From an uncultured Bacteroidota bacterium (GTDB lineage: Bacteria > Bacteroidota > Bacteroidia > Bacteroidales > SZUA-534): DNA of 64,000 bases. A program made the translations under genes and the position numbers. This document shows positions 33,574-43,136 of the stretch, one piece after another. The stretch covers positions 62,001 through 126,000 of the forward strand of contig CAMKOM010000006.1 of assembly GCA_946414435.1 (NCBI GenBank), given 5' to 3'. The notes under the pieces are model-generated. The model worked only from the letters and a program-made list of their open reading frames with translations, made no database searches and had not been told where the DNA came from. Every line of letters begins with the position of its first letter. Positions within the stretch are counted from its first letter, which is position 1.

Positions 33574-34404
33574 CTATTTCACAATCTCCATTTTGATGGT
33601 CACTGCTTCAAGCGGCCAGTCGCCATTATCGGTTTTTACGGCGGCAATCTTGTCGATAACTTCCAATCCCTCAACCACTTCGCCAAACACCGTGTGCTGT
33701 CCGTCAAGGTAGGCGCAACCGCCAACCGACTTGTACACGGCGCGGGCTTCGGGGCCGATTTTCACGTTGTAGTTGAACTCGGTGCCGTTCAGTTCGCCGT
33801 CGGTGTAGGTTGTGCCCTGAACAATGAAAAACTCAAACGGCGACGAGCGTTTCTCGGGGTTGTTCTCATACTCACGCACCATCGACAGGGCGCCGCGCTT
33901 GTGGATGTTGCCCTCGCGGAACTCCGCAGGCAGCGTGTATTTGCCGATTTTCTCCTTCACCGCGCGCCGCTCGTAGCCGTCGGTGTCGCCGCCCTGAATC
34001 ATAAAATTATTGATGACGCGGTAAAACTCCGTGCCGTCGTAGTAGTGTTCCTTGATAAGGTGGATGAAATTGGCGCGGTGCAGCGGCGTGTTCTCGTACA
34101 ACTCCACCACCATTGTGCCCTTCGACGTGACAATCTTCACCCTCCGTTCGGGATTCTCGCGGCCGTATTTGGTGAGTTCTTCAACCACGTTGTCCTCCGT
34201 CAGGCGGACTTTTTTTGGCTTGGCTGCCTTTTTGGTGCCCTTCGGCGATGCCGTCTTCGTTTTCGGTTTTTCGGTCTGCGCCGATGCTGTTTCCGCCTGC
34301 TGCTGTGGTTGGCCTTTCGGCGATGGTTGGCCGCCGCAGGCGCAGAGCACAACTGTCAAAACCGTGCTAATCAACACCTTGGCGATATTTATCCTCGTCC
34401 TCAT
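33574..34404 (-). CDS. Cyclophilin-type peptidyl-prolyl isomerase lipoprotein
   Basis: 276 residues. Lipoprotein signal with lipobox VVLCAC (Cys at about 22), then a Gln/Ala/Lys-rich linker (about 25-75), then a cyclophilin domain with VVELYENTPLHRANFIHLI, FYRVINNFMIQGGD and HTVFGEVVEGLEVIDKI. It probably assists folding in the periplasm. The only good start is the ATG at 34404, which makes the gene overlap the end of rsgA by 38 nt in another frame; later GTG/TTG codons would cut the basic head of the signal. Confidence 0.9.
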   Translation of the reverse strand: MRTRINIAKVLISTVLTVVLCACGGQPSPKGQPQQQAETASAQTEKPKTKTASPKGTKKAAKPKKVRLTEDNVVEELTKYGRENPERRVKIVTSKGTMVVELYENTPLHRANFIHLIKEHYYDGTEFYRVINNFMIQGGDTDGYERRAVKEKIGKYTLPAEFREGNIHKRGALSMVREYENNPEKRSSPFEFFIVQGTTYTDGELNGTEFNYNVKIGPEARAVYKSVGGCAYLDGQHTVFGEVVEGLEVIDKIAAVKTDNGDWPLEAVTIKMEIVK

Positions 34405-35305
34405 CGTTCAGTAGGCTTAAATAACTGTTGTAGCGGCTTTGCGCGATGCGACCTTCGGCAACAGCTTGTTTCACAGCGCATTTCGGCTCGTGAGTATGCG
34501 TGCAGTTGTAGAATTGGCAGTTGGCCGACTCGGCGAACATTTCGGGGAAATAGTGCGCCATTTCGTCCTTCATTTCAATGGTGCCAAAGCCCTTAATTCC
34601 AGGTGAATCAATAATATAGCCGCCATTGAGCAGCGGGTGCATTTCGGGGTAGGTGGTGGTGTGCGTTCCGCTGTCGTGCGAGTCGGAAATGGCCGATGTG
34701 CGCAGTTCAAGGTTGGGATTCAAGCGGTTGGCGATAGTCGATTTGCCAACACCCGAATGGCCAGCCAGCAGCGACAGTTTGCCGCGCGTGAGTTCCTCAA
34801 TGCGGTCGATGCCGATATTTTCCACCGTCGATGTCTTAACGCACTCATAACCAATCTTCTCGTAGATGGCAATCAGTTCGTTCATTTCGGCGGTCTGCTG
34901 CTCGTTGTATAAGTCTATCTTATTGAAAACCAAAACTGAAGGAATATTGTAAGCCTCCGCCGACGCCAGAAAGCGGTCGATAAACTGCGTGAACGTGCGC
35001 GGACTGACGAGCGTCACCACCAGAATGGCTTGGTCGATGTTGGCGGCCATTATCTGCGCCTCCTTCGACAGGTTTATCGACTTACGGATGATATAGTTTC
35101 GGCGGTCATCAATGCTGTGTATCAAGCCCTTACCCGTTTCGGTGTCAACGTCAAACTCCACCACGTCGCCCACCGCCACAGGATTGGTTGTGCGCAGCCC
35201 CTTGGTGCGGAACTTCCCGCGTATGCGGCACTCCACCACGCTTCCGTCATCCCTCCTGACCAGATACCAACTGCCTGTCGATTTTGTTACAACTCCTTTT
35301 TCCAC
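34367..35305 (-). CDS. rsgA: Ribosome small subunit-dependent GTPase A
   Basis: 312 residues; assists late 30S assembly. N-terminal OB fold, then a circularly permuted GTPase with the order G4 (FNKIDLY), G1 (GHSGVGKSTIANRL) and G3 (DSPGIKGFG), and a C-terminal zinc finger with NCQFYNCTHTHEPKCAV (Cys-Cys-His-Cys). All family marks are present. Its 3' end overlaps the start of the cyclophilin gene. Confidence 0.95.
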   Translation of the reverse strand: MEKGVVTKSTGSWYLVRRDDGSVVECRIRGKFRTKGLRTTNPVAVGDVVEFDVDTETGKGLIHSIDDRRNYIIRKSINLSKEAQIMAANIDQAILVVTLVSPRTFTQFIDRFLASAEAYNIPSVLVFNKIDLYNEQQTAEMNELIAIYEKIGYECVKTSTVENIGIDRIEELTRGKLSLLAGHSGVGKSTIANRLNPNLELRTSAISDSHDSGTHTTTYPEMHPLLNGGYIIDSPGIKGFGTIEMKDEMAHYFPEMFAESANCQFYNCTHTHEPKCAVKQAVAEGRIAQSRYNSYLSLLNDEDEDKYRQGVD

Positions 35306-35342
35306 AACAAGTTATTCAATGCGTTTGCGCTGTTAGACGTAT

Positions 35343-36518
35343 CTAATTTCTATTCGACTGCTGTCTCTCTATATTCCTGATATTCACCACCCTAACCCCT
35401 TTGTAGTAGAAGTTGATGATGTCGAGAAATGAATAGTTGCGGCGAGCCATCTCCATTGCGCCCTCTTGCGAAAGGCCAACGCCGTGGCCGTAGCCGTAGC
35501 CAGTGAATTCGAGCACCTTGCCGCCAGGACGGGGGCTGATTGAGAACCAGGCCGACTTGAAACCAAAATCGGCGCGGATTTTCTTGAGCGGAATGGTGTC
35601 CGTCATATAGCGGTAGCAGCGGTCGCGGCTAGTGGGCGAATAAACCAGATTCGCCGCGCGCGACTTGCCATCAACAATCTTTATCCCGTTGTTTTGCAAG
35701 TATTTAATCCATCGGTCAACCGAGACTGTGTCGCGCCAGATTGAGTTGTGCTGACGGATGCTGAACGTGTCGATGACCGATTTCAAATAGGGTAGCGACG
35801 AGAGCCAAACATCTTCCGAATTTGCCGTCTGACCGCCTGAGTTTGAATGAAATACGGCGGTTATCGGGGTGTTGGTGGAATCGACAATGATAAGGTCGGT
35901 GGTGTGCGAAACGGCCTGACGGATAAGGCTGTTGCGGTGGCAGCGGTTCAGGTAAACTTGATGGCTCACATCGTCCATCAGACTGTATTTCTCAACACCT
36001 TCGCGCCAGATTTTCTCATAAAGATATGTGCGGCTGATGATGGCCTGCGTCTTGTAATATTCGTAAGGCGCTTTCGGCCCCGCCTCGCTCTCCACAACGC
36101 CTGACAGATAATCATTTACATCAACGTAATTCTCGATTTTCAGATTTCCGCCGTCGGTTGTAACCTTCAAATCACCATCGTAAAAACGTGGTTTGAGCGC
36201 AGGCACGGCAGGCTCCACTTTGAAAATGCTCTTGCGCGTTGACGCCGTCAGATAGAGTTCGCTGAAGATGCCCAAATGCTCGTCTTGGTCCCAAACGCTG
36301 ATGCCCTTGCCCACGATTGTGAAATAGATTATCGCATTCTTTTTCAGCCTCATAAGCATTCGGTTGTCGGCCACAAGACTGTATTTGCCCTCGTCGGTGG
36401 TGAAGACAAGCGTTTTGATTTTGCTCTGACTGAAGATGTTGACACGCACAGTTTCGGCTCGTGCGCCCAACGCCGCAAACGCCAACAGAAAAACCAAAAC
36501 CAAATATCTATTTCTCAC
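35343..36518 (-). CDS. SpoIID/LytB domain protein
   Basis: About 391 residues, exported (signal LVLVFLLAFAALGARA). The SpoIID domain follows: VVESEAGPKAPYEYYKTQAI with the catalytic-type Glu, SRTYLYEK, FHSNSGGQTANSEDVW, and GYGHGVGLSQEGAMEMA near the end. SpoIID proteins act as lytic transglycosylases on denuded glycan; LytB enhances amidases. No ATG fits: GTG at 36518 is used, with TTG at 36545 as the alternative giving nine more residues. In a non-sporulating Bacteroidetes a cell-wall remodelling role is likely but unproven. Confidence 0.85.
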   Translation of the reverse strand: MRNRYLVLVFLLAFAALGARAETVRVNIFSQSKIKTLVFTTDEGKYSLVADNRMLMRLKKNAIIYFTIVGKGISVWDQDEHLGIFSELYLTASTRKSIFKVEPAVPALKPRFYDGDLKVTTDGGNLKIENYVDVNDYLSGVVESEAGPKAPYEYYKTQAIISRTYLYEKIWREGVEKYSLMDDVSHQVYLNRCHRNSLIRQAVSHTTDLIIVDSTNTPITAVFHSNSGGQTANSEDVWLSSLPYLKSVIDTFSIRQHNSIWRDTVSVDRWIKYLQNNGIKIVDGKSRAANLVYSPTSRDRCYRYMTDTIPLKKIRADFGFKSAWFSISPRPGGKVLEFTGYGYGHGVGLSQEGAMEMARRNYSFLDIINFYYKGVRVVNIRNIERQQSNRN

Positions 36519-36694
36519 TGATTTGCAATTATTTGCACTCCGCAATTCAATAGCAGAGCCAATGCCAAATGTAAATGAATTTCAACAAAGTTTGGCGGCA
36601 GTTTCTGCATTTTGCAAACACAGAATTGTTCAAGATATAGTTAGGTGATTGATCATATAACAAACCACAGCAAAATGTCTATTGCCCAATCCAA

Positions 36695-37273
36695 CTAAAA
36701 CTTTTTCAACTCCTGATAGAGCCGCTGCACGGGAAGCCCCATCACGTTGAAGTACGAACCCTCGATGCGCTCAACGCCCACATAGCCAATCCACTCCTGA
36801 ATGCCGTACGAGCCGGCCTTGTCAAATGGCTGATAATTATCGACATAGTAGGCAATTTCATCATCGCCGAGCGGACGGAAAAACACATCGGTGGCAACGC
36901 TGAACACACTTTTTTTCTGATTGGTTTTCAAACAGACGCCCGTGAAAACAGTGTGCTTACGCCCCGAGAGCTGCCGAAGCATAGCAATGGCACCACTCCT
37001 ATCCTTCGGCTTGCCAAGCACCATATCGTCAATCCAAACGATTGTGTCGGCGGTGATGAGCAGCTGATTGTCAGCTAGTTCGCCATCAAAAGTCGATGCT
37101 TTCAGATTGGCCAAATGCTCAACAATCTGCGCACCTTTGAGCGTGGGCGGATAGGTTTCGGCGGTATCGCGCAACTGCACTGAAAAATCGGGCACAATCT
37201 CCTTCAAAAGTGCCTGCCGACGCGGCGATTTAGATGCCAAAACAACCTTGTATCTATCTGTTATAAAATCCAT
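36695..37273 (-). CDS. maf: Maf-like nucleoside triphosphate pyrophosphatase
   Basis: 192 residues; Maf proteins hydrolyse dTTP/UTP or modified nucleotides. Motifs: VVLASKSPRRQALLKEI, ITADTIVWIDD (catalytic Asp), GRKHTVFTGVCL and YGIQEWIGYVGVERIEGSYF. ATG overlaps the stop of the upstream ABC gene by one base (TAATG at 37275-37271), indicating coupling. Confidence 0.93.
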   Translation of the reverse strand: MDFITDRYKVVLASKSPRRQALLKEIVPDFSVQLRDTAETYPPTLKGAQIVEHLANLKASTFDGELADNQLLITADTIVWIDDMVLGKPKDRSGAIAMLRQLSGRKHTVFTGVCLKTNQKKSVFSVATDVFFRPLGDDEIAYYVDNYQPFDKAGSYGIQEWIGYVGVERIEGSYFNVMGLPVQRLYQELKKF

Positions 37274-38730
37274 TATTGCTGGTTTTCAAAATATTTCAAT
37301 TCGAATGTGTGATTGATGCACACAGGCAGCTCGTGTGCATTATGAGTCACAAACACAAGCGTTTTACCAGGCTGGCTGCAAAAATCGTTGACAATGCCAA
37401 TGCAACGCTGCAAATTTCGGTTGTCGAGTCCGTGAAAAGGCTCGTCAAGTATCAGAACCTCAGGATTCTTCACCAACGTACGGGCAAAAAGCACAAGCCG
37501 CTGCTCGGCCGATGAAACCTTCAGAAACGACCGCCCTTCGAGATGGCTTATGCCGACAACCTGCATCACGTAACGCGCCGTAAGCTCCTGATCGGGGCTG
37601 CACGTACGGTAAAGCCCGATGCTGTCGAAAAAGCCCGACTCCACAATCTTCAGACAATCAACTGGTTCGCGGTAATAAAGGTGCATCTCGGACGACGTGA
37701 ATCCGATGCGTTTTTTGATGTCCCAGATGCTCTCGCCCGTACCGCGTTGGCGGCCGAACAGAGCAATATCCTTGGCATAGGCCTGCGGATTGTCGGCAAA
37801 AATGTAACTCAGCAGCGTCGATTTGCCCGTGCCGTTAAGCCCTTGCAACGCCCACTTCTCACCGCGCTTTATTGTCCAATTCAAATGTTGCTGCACAATG
37901 TGTTTCCCATATGAAATCTCAATGTCGCGCATCTCAACAACCGTTTCGCTCGCCGACGGCTCGATGGTCGGAATGCGGCTCCAGTCGATGGCTGGCGCCG
38001 ATGGCAGCGTTTCGGGTTGCGGCTTAAACTCCGACGCAGGCCCGCAATAAGTTATTCTGCAACCGCTTAGCTGCAAAATATGCGTTGTGCACGATGGGAT
38101 GCGGTCGGCTGTGGGGCTAATGAACATCAGTTGAATGCCAGTCTGCGGAAGCGCGCCCAGCAAATCGTCGACCTGCGGCACCATTTTTATATCCAAGCCA
38201 TTGAATGGGTTGTCAAAAATCAGCATTGAAGGCCTGTCAATCAGCGCTTTCGCAATTATCACACGACGCATCTCTCCACTCGACAGATGGATTACACGGC
38301 GCCCCAGCAGGCTGGAAATTTTCAGCGACCGAAAAAACGAATTTGTCTCAAACTCTTGCAATTGCGCAGTTTTAAACATCTCCGACACAAACGGACACTC
38401 ATCAACCTCGGTACTGTGAAAACGCTGCTGATAGTACATCTGCTTGAAATCGTCGGCCGAATAAGCCGATTTGAAATTCACAGTCTTGATGAATTTGTCG
38501 GGCCAGAGCGTCTGGTATTCCGACGTGCGCATCGCTTCAAGAAAATGGTAGACAATCTCACCCTCGTCGGTGAAAAATTTACCGCGCAGGATGTTTGCCA
38601 CAGTCGTCTTGCCGCTGGCGTTATCGCCCACAATGGTCCACACTTCGCCTTCACGAATTTCCCAATTTATCGGCTCTGGGAAAATCGCGTCATCGATGCG
38701 CGGACGGTAGTTTTTTATAGTGATGAACAT
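37273..38730 (-). CDS. Duplicated ABC ATPase, ModF/PhrA-like
   Basis: 485 residues with two ABC ATPase domains and no membrane segment. Domain 1: Walker A GDNASGKTTVA, signature LSSGEMRRVIIAKAL, Walker B SMLIFDNPFNGLD. Domain 2: Walker A GLNGTGKSTLLSY, a weaker signature KVSSAEQRLVLFARTL and Walker B VLILDEPFHGLDNR. The layout matches E. coli ModF (molybdenum-linked, function unclear). No permease or binding protein is nearby. Its stop overlaps the maf start. Confidence 0.88.
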   Translation of the reverse strand: MFITIKNYRPRIDDAIFPEPINWEIREGEVWTIVGDNASGKTTVANILRGKFFTDEGEIVYHFLEAMRTSEYQTLWPDKFIKTVNFKSAYSADDFKQMYYQQRFHSTEVDECPFVSEMFKTAQLQEFETNSFFRSLKISSLLGRRVIHLSSGEMRRVIIAKALIDRPSMLIFDNPFNGLDIKMVPQVDDLLGALPQTGIQLMFISPTADRIPSCTTHILQLSGCRITYCGPASEFKPQPETLPSAPAIDWSRIPTIEPSASETVVEMRDIEISYGKHIVQQHLNWTIKRGEKWALQGLNGTGKSTLLSYIFADNPQAYAKDIALFGRQRGTGESIWDIKKRIGFTSSEMHLYYREPVDCLKIVESGFFDSIGLYRTCSPDQELTARYVMQVVGISHLEGRSFLKVSSAEQRLVLFARTLVKNPEVLILDEPFHGLDNRNLQRCIGIVNDFCSQPGKTLVFVTHNAHELPVCINHTFELKYFENQQ

Positions 38731-38738
38731 TGGTTTTA

Positions 38739-38861
38739 GGTGTTGGGTATTGGGTGTTGGGTGTTGGTTTTAAGGCATTAGGCAACAGGCATTAGGCATT
38801 AGTTCAATCATTCACGCATTCAATCCTTCAATCCTTCACGCATTCAATCCTTCAATCCTTC
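38739..38861. repeat. Low-complexity intergenic repeat block
   Basis: GTGTTGGGT-type repeats, GGCATTAGG repeats, then an exact 24-bp tandem duplication (38813-38836 and 38837-38860, unit CACGCATTCAATCCTTCAATCCTT in short form CACGCATTCAAT). It fills the gap between ung and the ABC gene up to the ung stop codon. Confidence 0.75.
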
Positions 38862-39524
38862 CTACCACTCTATCGGCGTCATTCCGTGCTCCGTCAGATA
38901 CTGGTTGGCGCGGCTGAAATGGTGGTTGCCGAAAAATCCGCGCGAAGCCGACAGCGGCGACGGGTGAACCGATTCGAGCACCAGATTGTTGCTGCGGTCG
39001 ACCATTGCGGCCTTCTGCTGCGCGTATGAGCCCCACAAGATGTAAACAATGTTCTTCTTCTCGCTGGCAACAGCGCTGATGACGGCGTCGGTAAACGTTT
39101 CCCAACCGCGCTTTTGGTGCGAACCTGCCAAATTCGCCCGCACGGTGAGCGTAGCGTTCAGCAGCAAAACGCCCTGCTTAGCCCACCGCGTCAAATCGCC
39201 CGATGCGGGTATTGGCGAACCAATGTCATCGTGTATCTCTTTGAAAATGTTGCGCAACGAAGGCGGATAATCAACCCCGTCCTGCACCGAGAAGCACAAG
39301 CCGTGAGCCTGTCCTGGACCGTGATAAGGGTCCTGACCGATAATCACGACCTTCACATCGTCGAACGGGCAAAGATTGAAAGCGTTAAAAATCAATCTTC
39401 CTGGCGGATAAATAGTTTGGGTGCGGTACTCATCACGTACAAAATCGGTCAGCGTCTTGAAATATGGCTTGTCGAACTCGCCTTGCAGACGCTGCTTCCA
39501 CGATTGCTCAATGCTTACTTCCAT
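38862..39524 (-). CDS. ung: Uracil-DNA glycosylase
   Basis: 220 residues; removes uracil from DNA. Catalytic water-activating Asp in VVIIGQDPYHGPGQAHGLCF, the NATLTV strand, and the HPSPLSASRGFFGN loop with the catalytic His. Full family length. A perfect -7 box lies 16 nt upstream. Its 3' end directly meets a block of simple repeats. Confidence 0.95.
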   Translation of the reverse strand: MEVSIEQSWKQRLQGEFDKPYFKTLTDFVRDEYRTQTIYPPGRLIFNAFNLCPFDDVKVVIIGQDPYHGPGQAHGLCFSVQDGVDYPPSLRNIFKEIHDDIGSPIPASGDLTRWAKQGVLLLNATLTVRANLAGSHQKRGWETFTDAVISAVASEKKNIVYILWGSYAQQKAAMVDRSNNLVLESVHPSPLSASRGFFGNHHFSRANQYLTEHGMTPIEW

Positions 39525-39540
39525 TTTGTTCTGTTTTTGG

Positions 39541-39548
39541 CAAAGGTA
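39541..39548 (-). promoter_or_regulatory. -7 box of ung
   Basis: Minus-strand TACCTTTG, exact TAnnTTTG match, 16 nt before the start codon. Confidence 0.5.
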
Positions 39549-39563
39549 CGTTTTTCGGCAAAC

Positions 39564-39601
39564 AAAAAAGGCCTTGAGCAGCGCCCAAGACCTTTTTTGT
39601 T
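39564..39601 (-). terminator. Terminator of the SusCD operon
   Basis: On the minus strand AAAAAAGGTCTTG pairs with CAAGGCCTTTTTT (one G-T pair) and ends in a T run, 15 nt after the stop of the last PUL gene. Confidence 0.85.
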
Positions 39602-39615
39602 ATAATACCAAAGGA

Positions 39616-41223
39616 TTATTCCTCTTTGTAAACTGGTTTGTAAGTTTGGATTCCGGCAACACTACCACGGTCACGCCAAACAAGAGTGTCTTTTGTGTCA
39701 TAATGCACGTCATCCTGCTTGAAATCGATAGTGTAATCGAGGTAGAGAACATCACGGTCTTTGTTGCCCCATGCAAGAGGAGCTCCGTTTTTCACATATT
39801 TACCAGTACCAGATGCCTTACATAAATCCTCATTGTTAGAAACAATTGTGCAATCGTCACCATCGAATGTGAGCAACAACTCACAAGTCGTAGGTACACC
39901 GGCGATTTCTGTAGTCGAAATTGGAACAACAATTTGATTCCTCGATTTCGTTGTTGTATAAACAACATCACCATTCTCAATAAAATCACCACAATGACGA
40001 TTGGCAGTTGCTTTTTCATAACCATCAGGAACCTGATATACATTAGTAACAGTCTGCGTTTTGCCTGTAGGTTCAAATGCACTTGAAACAATGGCGCCTT
40101 CAGAATCCGTATGACGCTCTTTTGTGTAATAGTTAGCACTTGCAACATTATCACAACGGCCGTTTGACATCATCTCAACATTGTTGAGCAAGAAGCTGAC
40201 ATTGTCGATGTAGTAGTCATTCGAATCGGCTATCTCGCTAAGATTGAAAGCTATTGAATGGCCACCTGCCTGACCGCTCGAAACAGTTCCTGTTATAGTC
40301 ACGGTTTTCCATTCAGTCGTGAATGTTATCTCGCCTAAATTAGCCTTATACGAGCCTGGTCCTTCATGAACCTGTGTACCCGATTTTGCCTCTTTGGTTG
40401 CCTTCACATCCATTGTCAGTGTAAACACATCGTTTTCAGCAAAAGGAGTAACTGCATCGATCCAGAACTGGTTATCCCAAACTTGTTCCTTTTTTGGACC
40501 TGCGTGAATAGCTATACACATATCGTCACCCGTTACAGTTTCAGTAACCTCTTTGAATTTCAATTTATCAAAGTTGTCTTTACCTCGGCGTAAATATGTT
40601 GCTGTGTACTCGTTGATGTAGTTTACGCAGAACAATGTGTAATCTTTGGGCGCCACATCCCATTTGGCCAAGTCTTGACGCAACGGTGAAGAACCTTCGA
40701 TAACCGGTGTGCCGCGGTAGATGTGGTCAACACCGGAGAAATTCTCGCCCATGACAACAGGAATAACATAATTGTTAGAAACAGCCAACGGGTCGTTAAA
40801 GAACTTCTCTTTATCCAATTTAATCTCAACGCCACCACGGAAACCGCCAGCATAGTCAAGCACACTGCCGTTAACCTCATCATAGTTGTAATAGTCTTTC
40901 GGCAGAGGTTTCACTTTTGTGCCATCTTCGAAAGTCAGCCCTTCGGTAAGCGATTCATCAATTTTGATATCGATTTTTGCATTAATACCCTCGTACGAAC
41001 CGCCGAATGTGCTGTAGATAGTAAAACGGCCTTCGTTGTCGTTGGTGTTGTCGTAGGTCTCGACATTACCCAAAATCATAGTGCGGATTGGGTATTGGTA
41101 CGAGAAATAGGCTGTTGTTCCGCCGTCGTAGTCGGGGAACGTTTGCTCGCTGTTGTGGCAAGCAGAGAATGCCACAGCAACTGCGCCTATTGATAAAACT
41201 GATATTATTCTATTCATTTTCAT
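39616..41223 (-). CDS. DUF1735-type surface lipoprotein, XusE-like
   Basis: 535 residues. Lipobox VAFSAC (Cys near 21). The N-terminal half looks like DUF1735 (SusE-position, Ig-like) with PDYDGGTTAYFSYQYPIRT; the middle (about 240-350) looks like a carbohydrate-binding CBM4/9-type jelly roll, with WIDAVTPFAENDVFTLTM and WKTVTITGTVSS. It ends the susC-susD-susC-susD operon, the position of XusE in xylan loci. Probably a surface glycan-binding protein; target unknown. A second ATG at 41217 is possible. Confidence 0.75.
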   Translation of the reverse strand: MKMNRIISVLSIGAVAVAFSACHNSEQTFPDYDGGTTAYFSYQYPIRTMILGNVETYDNTNDNEGRFTIYSTFGGSYEGINAKIDIKIDESLTEGLTFEDGTKVKPLPKDYYNYDEVNGSVLDYAGGFRGGVEIKLDKEKFFNDPLAVSNNYVIPVVMGENFSGVDHIYRGTPVIEGSSPLRQDLAKWDVAPKDYTLFCVNYINEYTATYLRRGKDNFDKLKFKEVTETVTGDDMCIAIHAGPKKEQVWDNQFWIDAVTPFAENDVFTLTMDVKATKEAKSGTQVHEGPGSYKANLGEITFTTEWKTVTITGTVSSGQAGGHSIAFNLSEIADSNDYYIDNVSFLLNNVEMMSNGRCDNVASANYYTKERHTDSEGAIVSSAFEPTGKTQTVTNVYQVPDGYEKATANRHCGDFIENGDVVYTTTKSRNQIVVPISTTEIAGVPTTCELLLTFDGDDCTIVSNNEDLCKASGTGKYVKNGAPLAWGNKDRDVLYLDYTIDFKQDDVHYDTKDTLVWRDRGSVAGIQTYKPVYKEE

Positions 41224-41241
41224 TATATTAGCATTTTAAGA

Positions 41242-43110
41242 TTAGAATCTATCCCAACCATCGTTCTGTTTCAGAGCCGACCACTTGTTGATTTCTGTCT
41301 CTGGCACAGGACCATAATACATACAATCGTCGAAATTTCTGGTTTCGTTTTTCACATCAACAACATTGTATGTCTTTTTACCACCGGCAGTCTTAATTTC
41401 CATAGCTTTAACTGGTTCGTTAAGATTTGCCTTCCAACGACGGAGATCCCAGAAACGATGACCTTCGAAGCAAAGCTCAATGCGTCGCTCGTTGCGAATC
41501 AGCTCACGCATTGTTTCTTTCGATTTTGCACATTCATCCAAATATTTGGTATCGGTAATTCCTGCTCTTTCACGAATGGCTTTAATCACATCGTATGCAC
41601 TGTAACTTGCACCCGGAGCTGTCCCCTTAGCCTCATAAGCCTCATTGGCTGCCTCAGCGTATGCAAGGAAAATCTCAGTGTAGCGAATACGTGCATTGTA
41701 TTTGTGCTGTGCACTGATACCGCTACCACCGTCTCTCATCTTGATGATGCAATCCTCGTTTAGCAGCTTGCGCATAAAATAACCCGTACGTGTTGGAGCA
41801 CCACCTTTTTCAGCGTCCAATCCATCCACATTGTTTTTGTCGTCAACGGTTGTGTTTATCAAATCGGTGTTCTTGATTTTGTCAGTCGACCGATATGGTC
41901 CGAAATCAGAACCGTCATGAACAATATACAAGTCGAAACGCGGGTCGCGGTCCTCATACGGATTCTGCGGGTCGTAACCACTGGCAGCATCGGTAATAGG
42001 ATAGCCGTTAGCCATTGGGAAGGCGTCAACCAAGTTCTGAGTAGGATTGATACGTGCCTTGCCAAACAACGATGCCGGATAGCAGTCACCCTCCAAACTA
42101 TTGGTCTCACTTACATTATCACGCCATATAATCTCAGCCGGCACTCGACCACCGCGCACATCGCGAATCTCATCAATGTTGTTATACCAATGGTTGCCGT
42201 TGGGATCGATACCGCTTACACCACCAATTGTATTAAGCAATTCCGCTGCTTTTTCTGCAGCATCTGCCCAAGTAACACCCGATTGGTCGCTATAAGCTGG
42301 ACTTGCAGCAAACAATGCCACTTGAGCTTCAAGTGCGGCTGCAATTCTACCCGACATACGACCGCTCTTGGTTGCACCAAACACGCGGTTGTAGTCCTCA
42401 GCATTATCAACACCAATTGCTTTGTATTTTTCTGGTATATCGGCGTCTTTTATGTTCACATAATCGTAAGGAAGATACTCACGGGCTTCTTTCAAATCGC
42501 TAAATATCTGATCAATGCATTCTTTGAAAGTGGCACGAGGAACATTAAAGTCATCGCCTGCCGTTTCGGAATGAGTAAGGCAGGGCACACCTAACAATTC
42601 TCCTCCAGCATAACCACAATGGGCACGCAGGAAATAGAACGTCTGCAAGGCACGAAGTGCAAGAACCTCACCTTTGATCTGGTCTTTGAACATTTCGTTA
42701 ACCACTTCCTTACCGGCCCATTTGAAACTGTGCATTTCCTCAAGAAAACGGTTCACATATTGAAGATTCGTACGGCGCGAAGTCCATTGATTTAATGGGT
42801 TTACACCACCTTGTTTTGAACTCCACAATCCATTACCAACTTTCAAGTATTGGTTTTTCTCCCACTCATTGGCACAAGAGAAATCGTCGTTCGACACAGC
42901 ATCGTCAGTTGCGACATCTGAGAAACTTTGTGCCCCACCTTGATACGGCAGATCGGAATATCCATGCATTGCCAAACCAGCAGCATTCACAGGAACCCTT
43001 GTCAGCGACTCAAAGTCCTGATTGTTCTCGATACCCGGATCAAACATATCGTCGCACGCAGCAACTACGGGAATCAAGATCGCTAATTTTATTATTCTAT
43101 TCAATTTCAT
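41242..43110 (-). CDS. SusD/RagB family surface glycan-binding lipoprotein (second pair)
   Basis: 622 residues, lipoprotein signal (IPVVAACDD, Cys at about 19). SusD hallmarks: TPR-like helices, FYFLRAHCGYAGGELLGVPCL, YAEAANEAYEA, AIRERAGI and the C-terminal RNERRIELCFEGHRFWDLRRW. It forms the lid of the adjacent SusC barrel and binds glycan on the cell surface. It is 26 nt from its susC. Confidence 0.92.
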   Translation of the reverse strand: MKLNRIIKLAILIPVVAACDDMFDPGIENNQDFESLTRVPVNAAGLAMHGYSDLPYQGGAQSFSDVATDDAVSNDDFSCANEWEKNQYLKVGNGLWSSKQGGVNPLNQWTSRRTNLQYVNRFLEEMHSFKWAGKEVVNEMFKDQIKGEVLALRALQTFYFLRAHCGYAGGELLGVPCLTHSETAGDDFNVPRATFKECIDQIFSDLKEAREYLPYDYVNIKDADIPEKYKAIGVDNAEDYNRVFGATKSGRMSGRIAAALEAQVALFAASPAYSDQSGVTWADAAEKAAELLNTIGGVSGIDPNGNHWYNNIDEIRDVRGGRVPAEIIWRDNVSETNSLEGDCYPASLFGKARINPTQNLVDAFPMANGYPITDAASGYDPQNPYEDRDPRFDLYIVHDGSDFGPYRSTDKIKNTDLINTTVDDKNNVDGLDAEKGGAPTRTGYFMRKLLNEDCIIKMRDGGSGISAQHKYNARIRYTEIFLAYAEAANEAYEAKGTAPGASYSAYDVIKAIRERAGITDTKYLDECAKSKETMRELIRNERRIELCFEGHRFWDLRRWKANLNEPVKAMEIKTAGGKKTYNVVDVKNETRNFDDCMYYGPVPETEINKWSALKQNDGWDRF

Positions 43111-43136
43111 ATCTCAAATCATATTAAAATCAGACA

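Noticed and set aside
33694-34596. 300-codon plus-strand ORF
   Set aside because: It is antisense to the cyclophilin and rsgA genes, His/Arg-rich, and has no promoter or motif; a shadow of the opposite strand.
41917-42594. 225-codon plus-strand ORF inside a susD gene
   Set aside because: Cys/Thr/Ile-rich shadow of the well-supported SusD reading frame.
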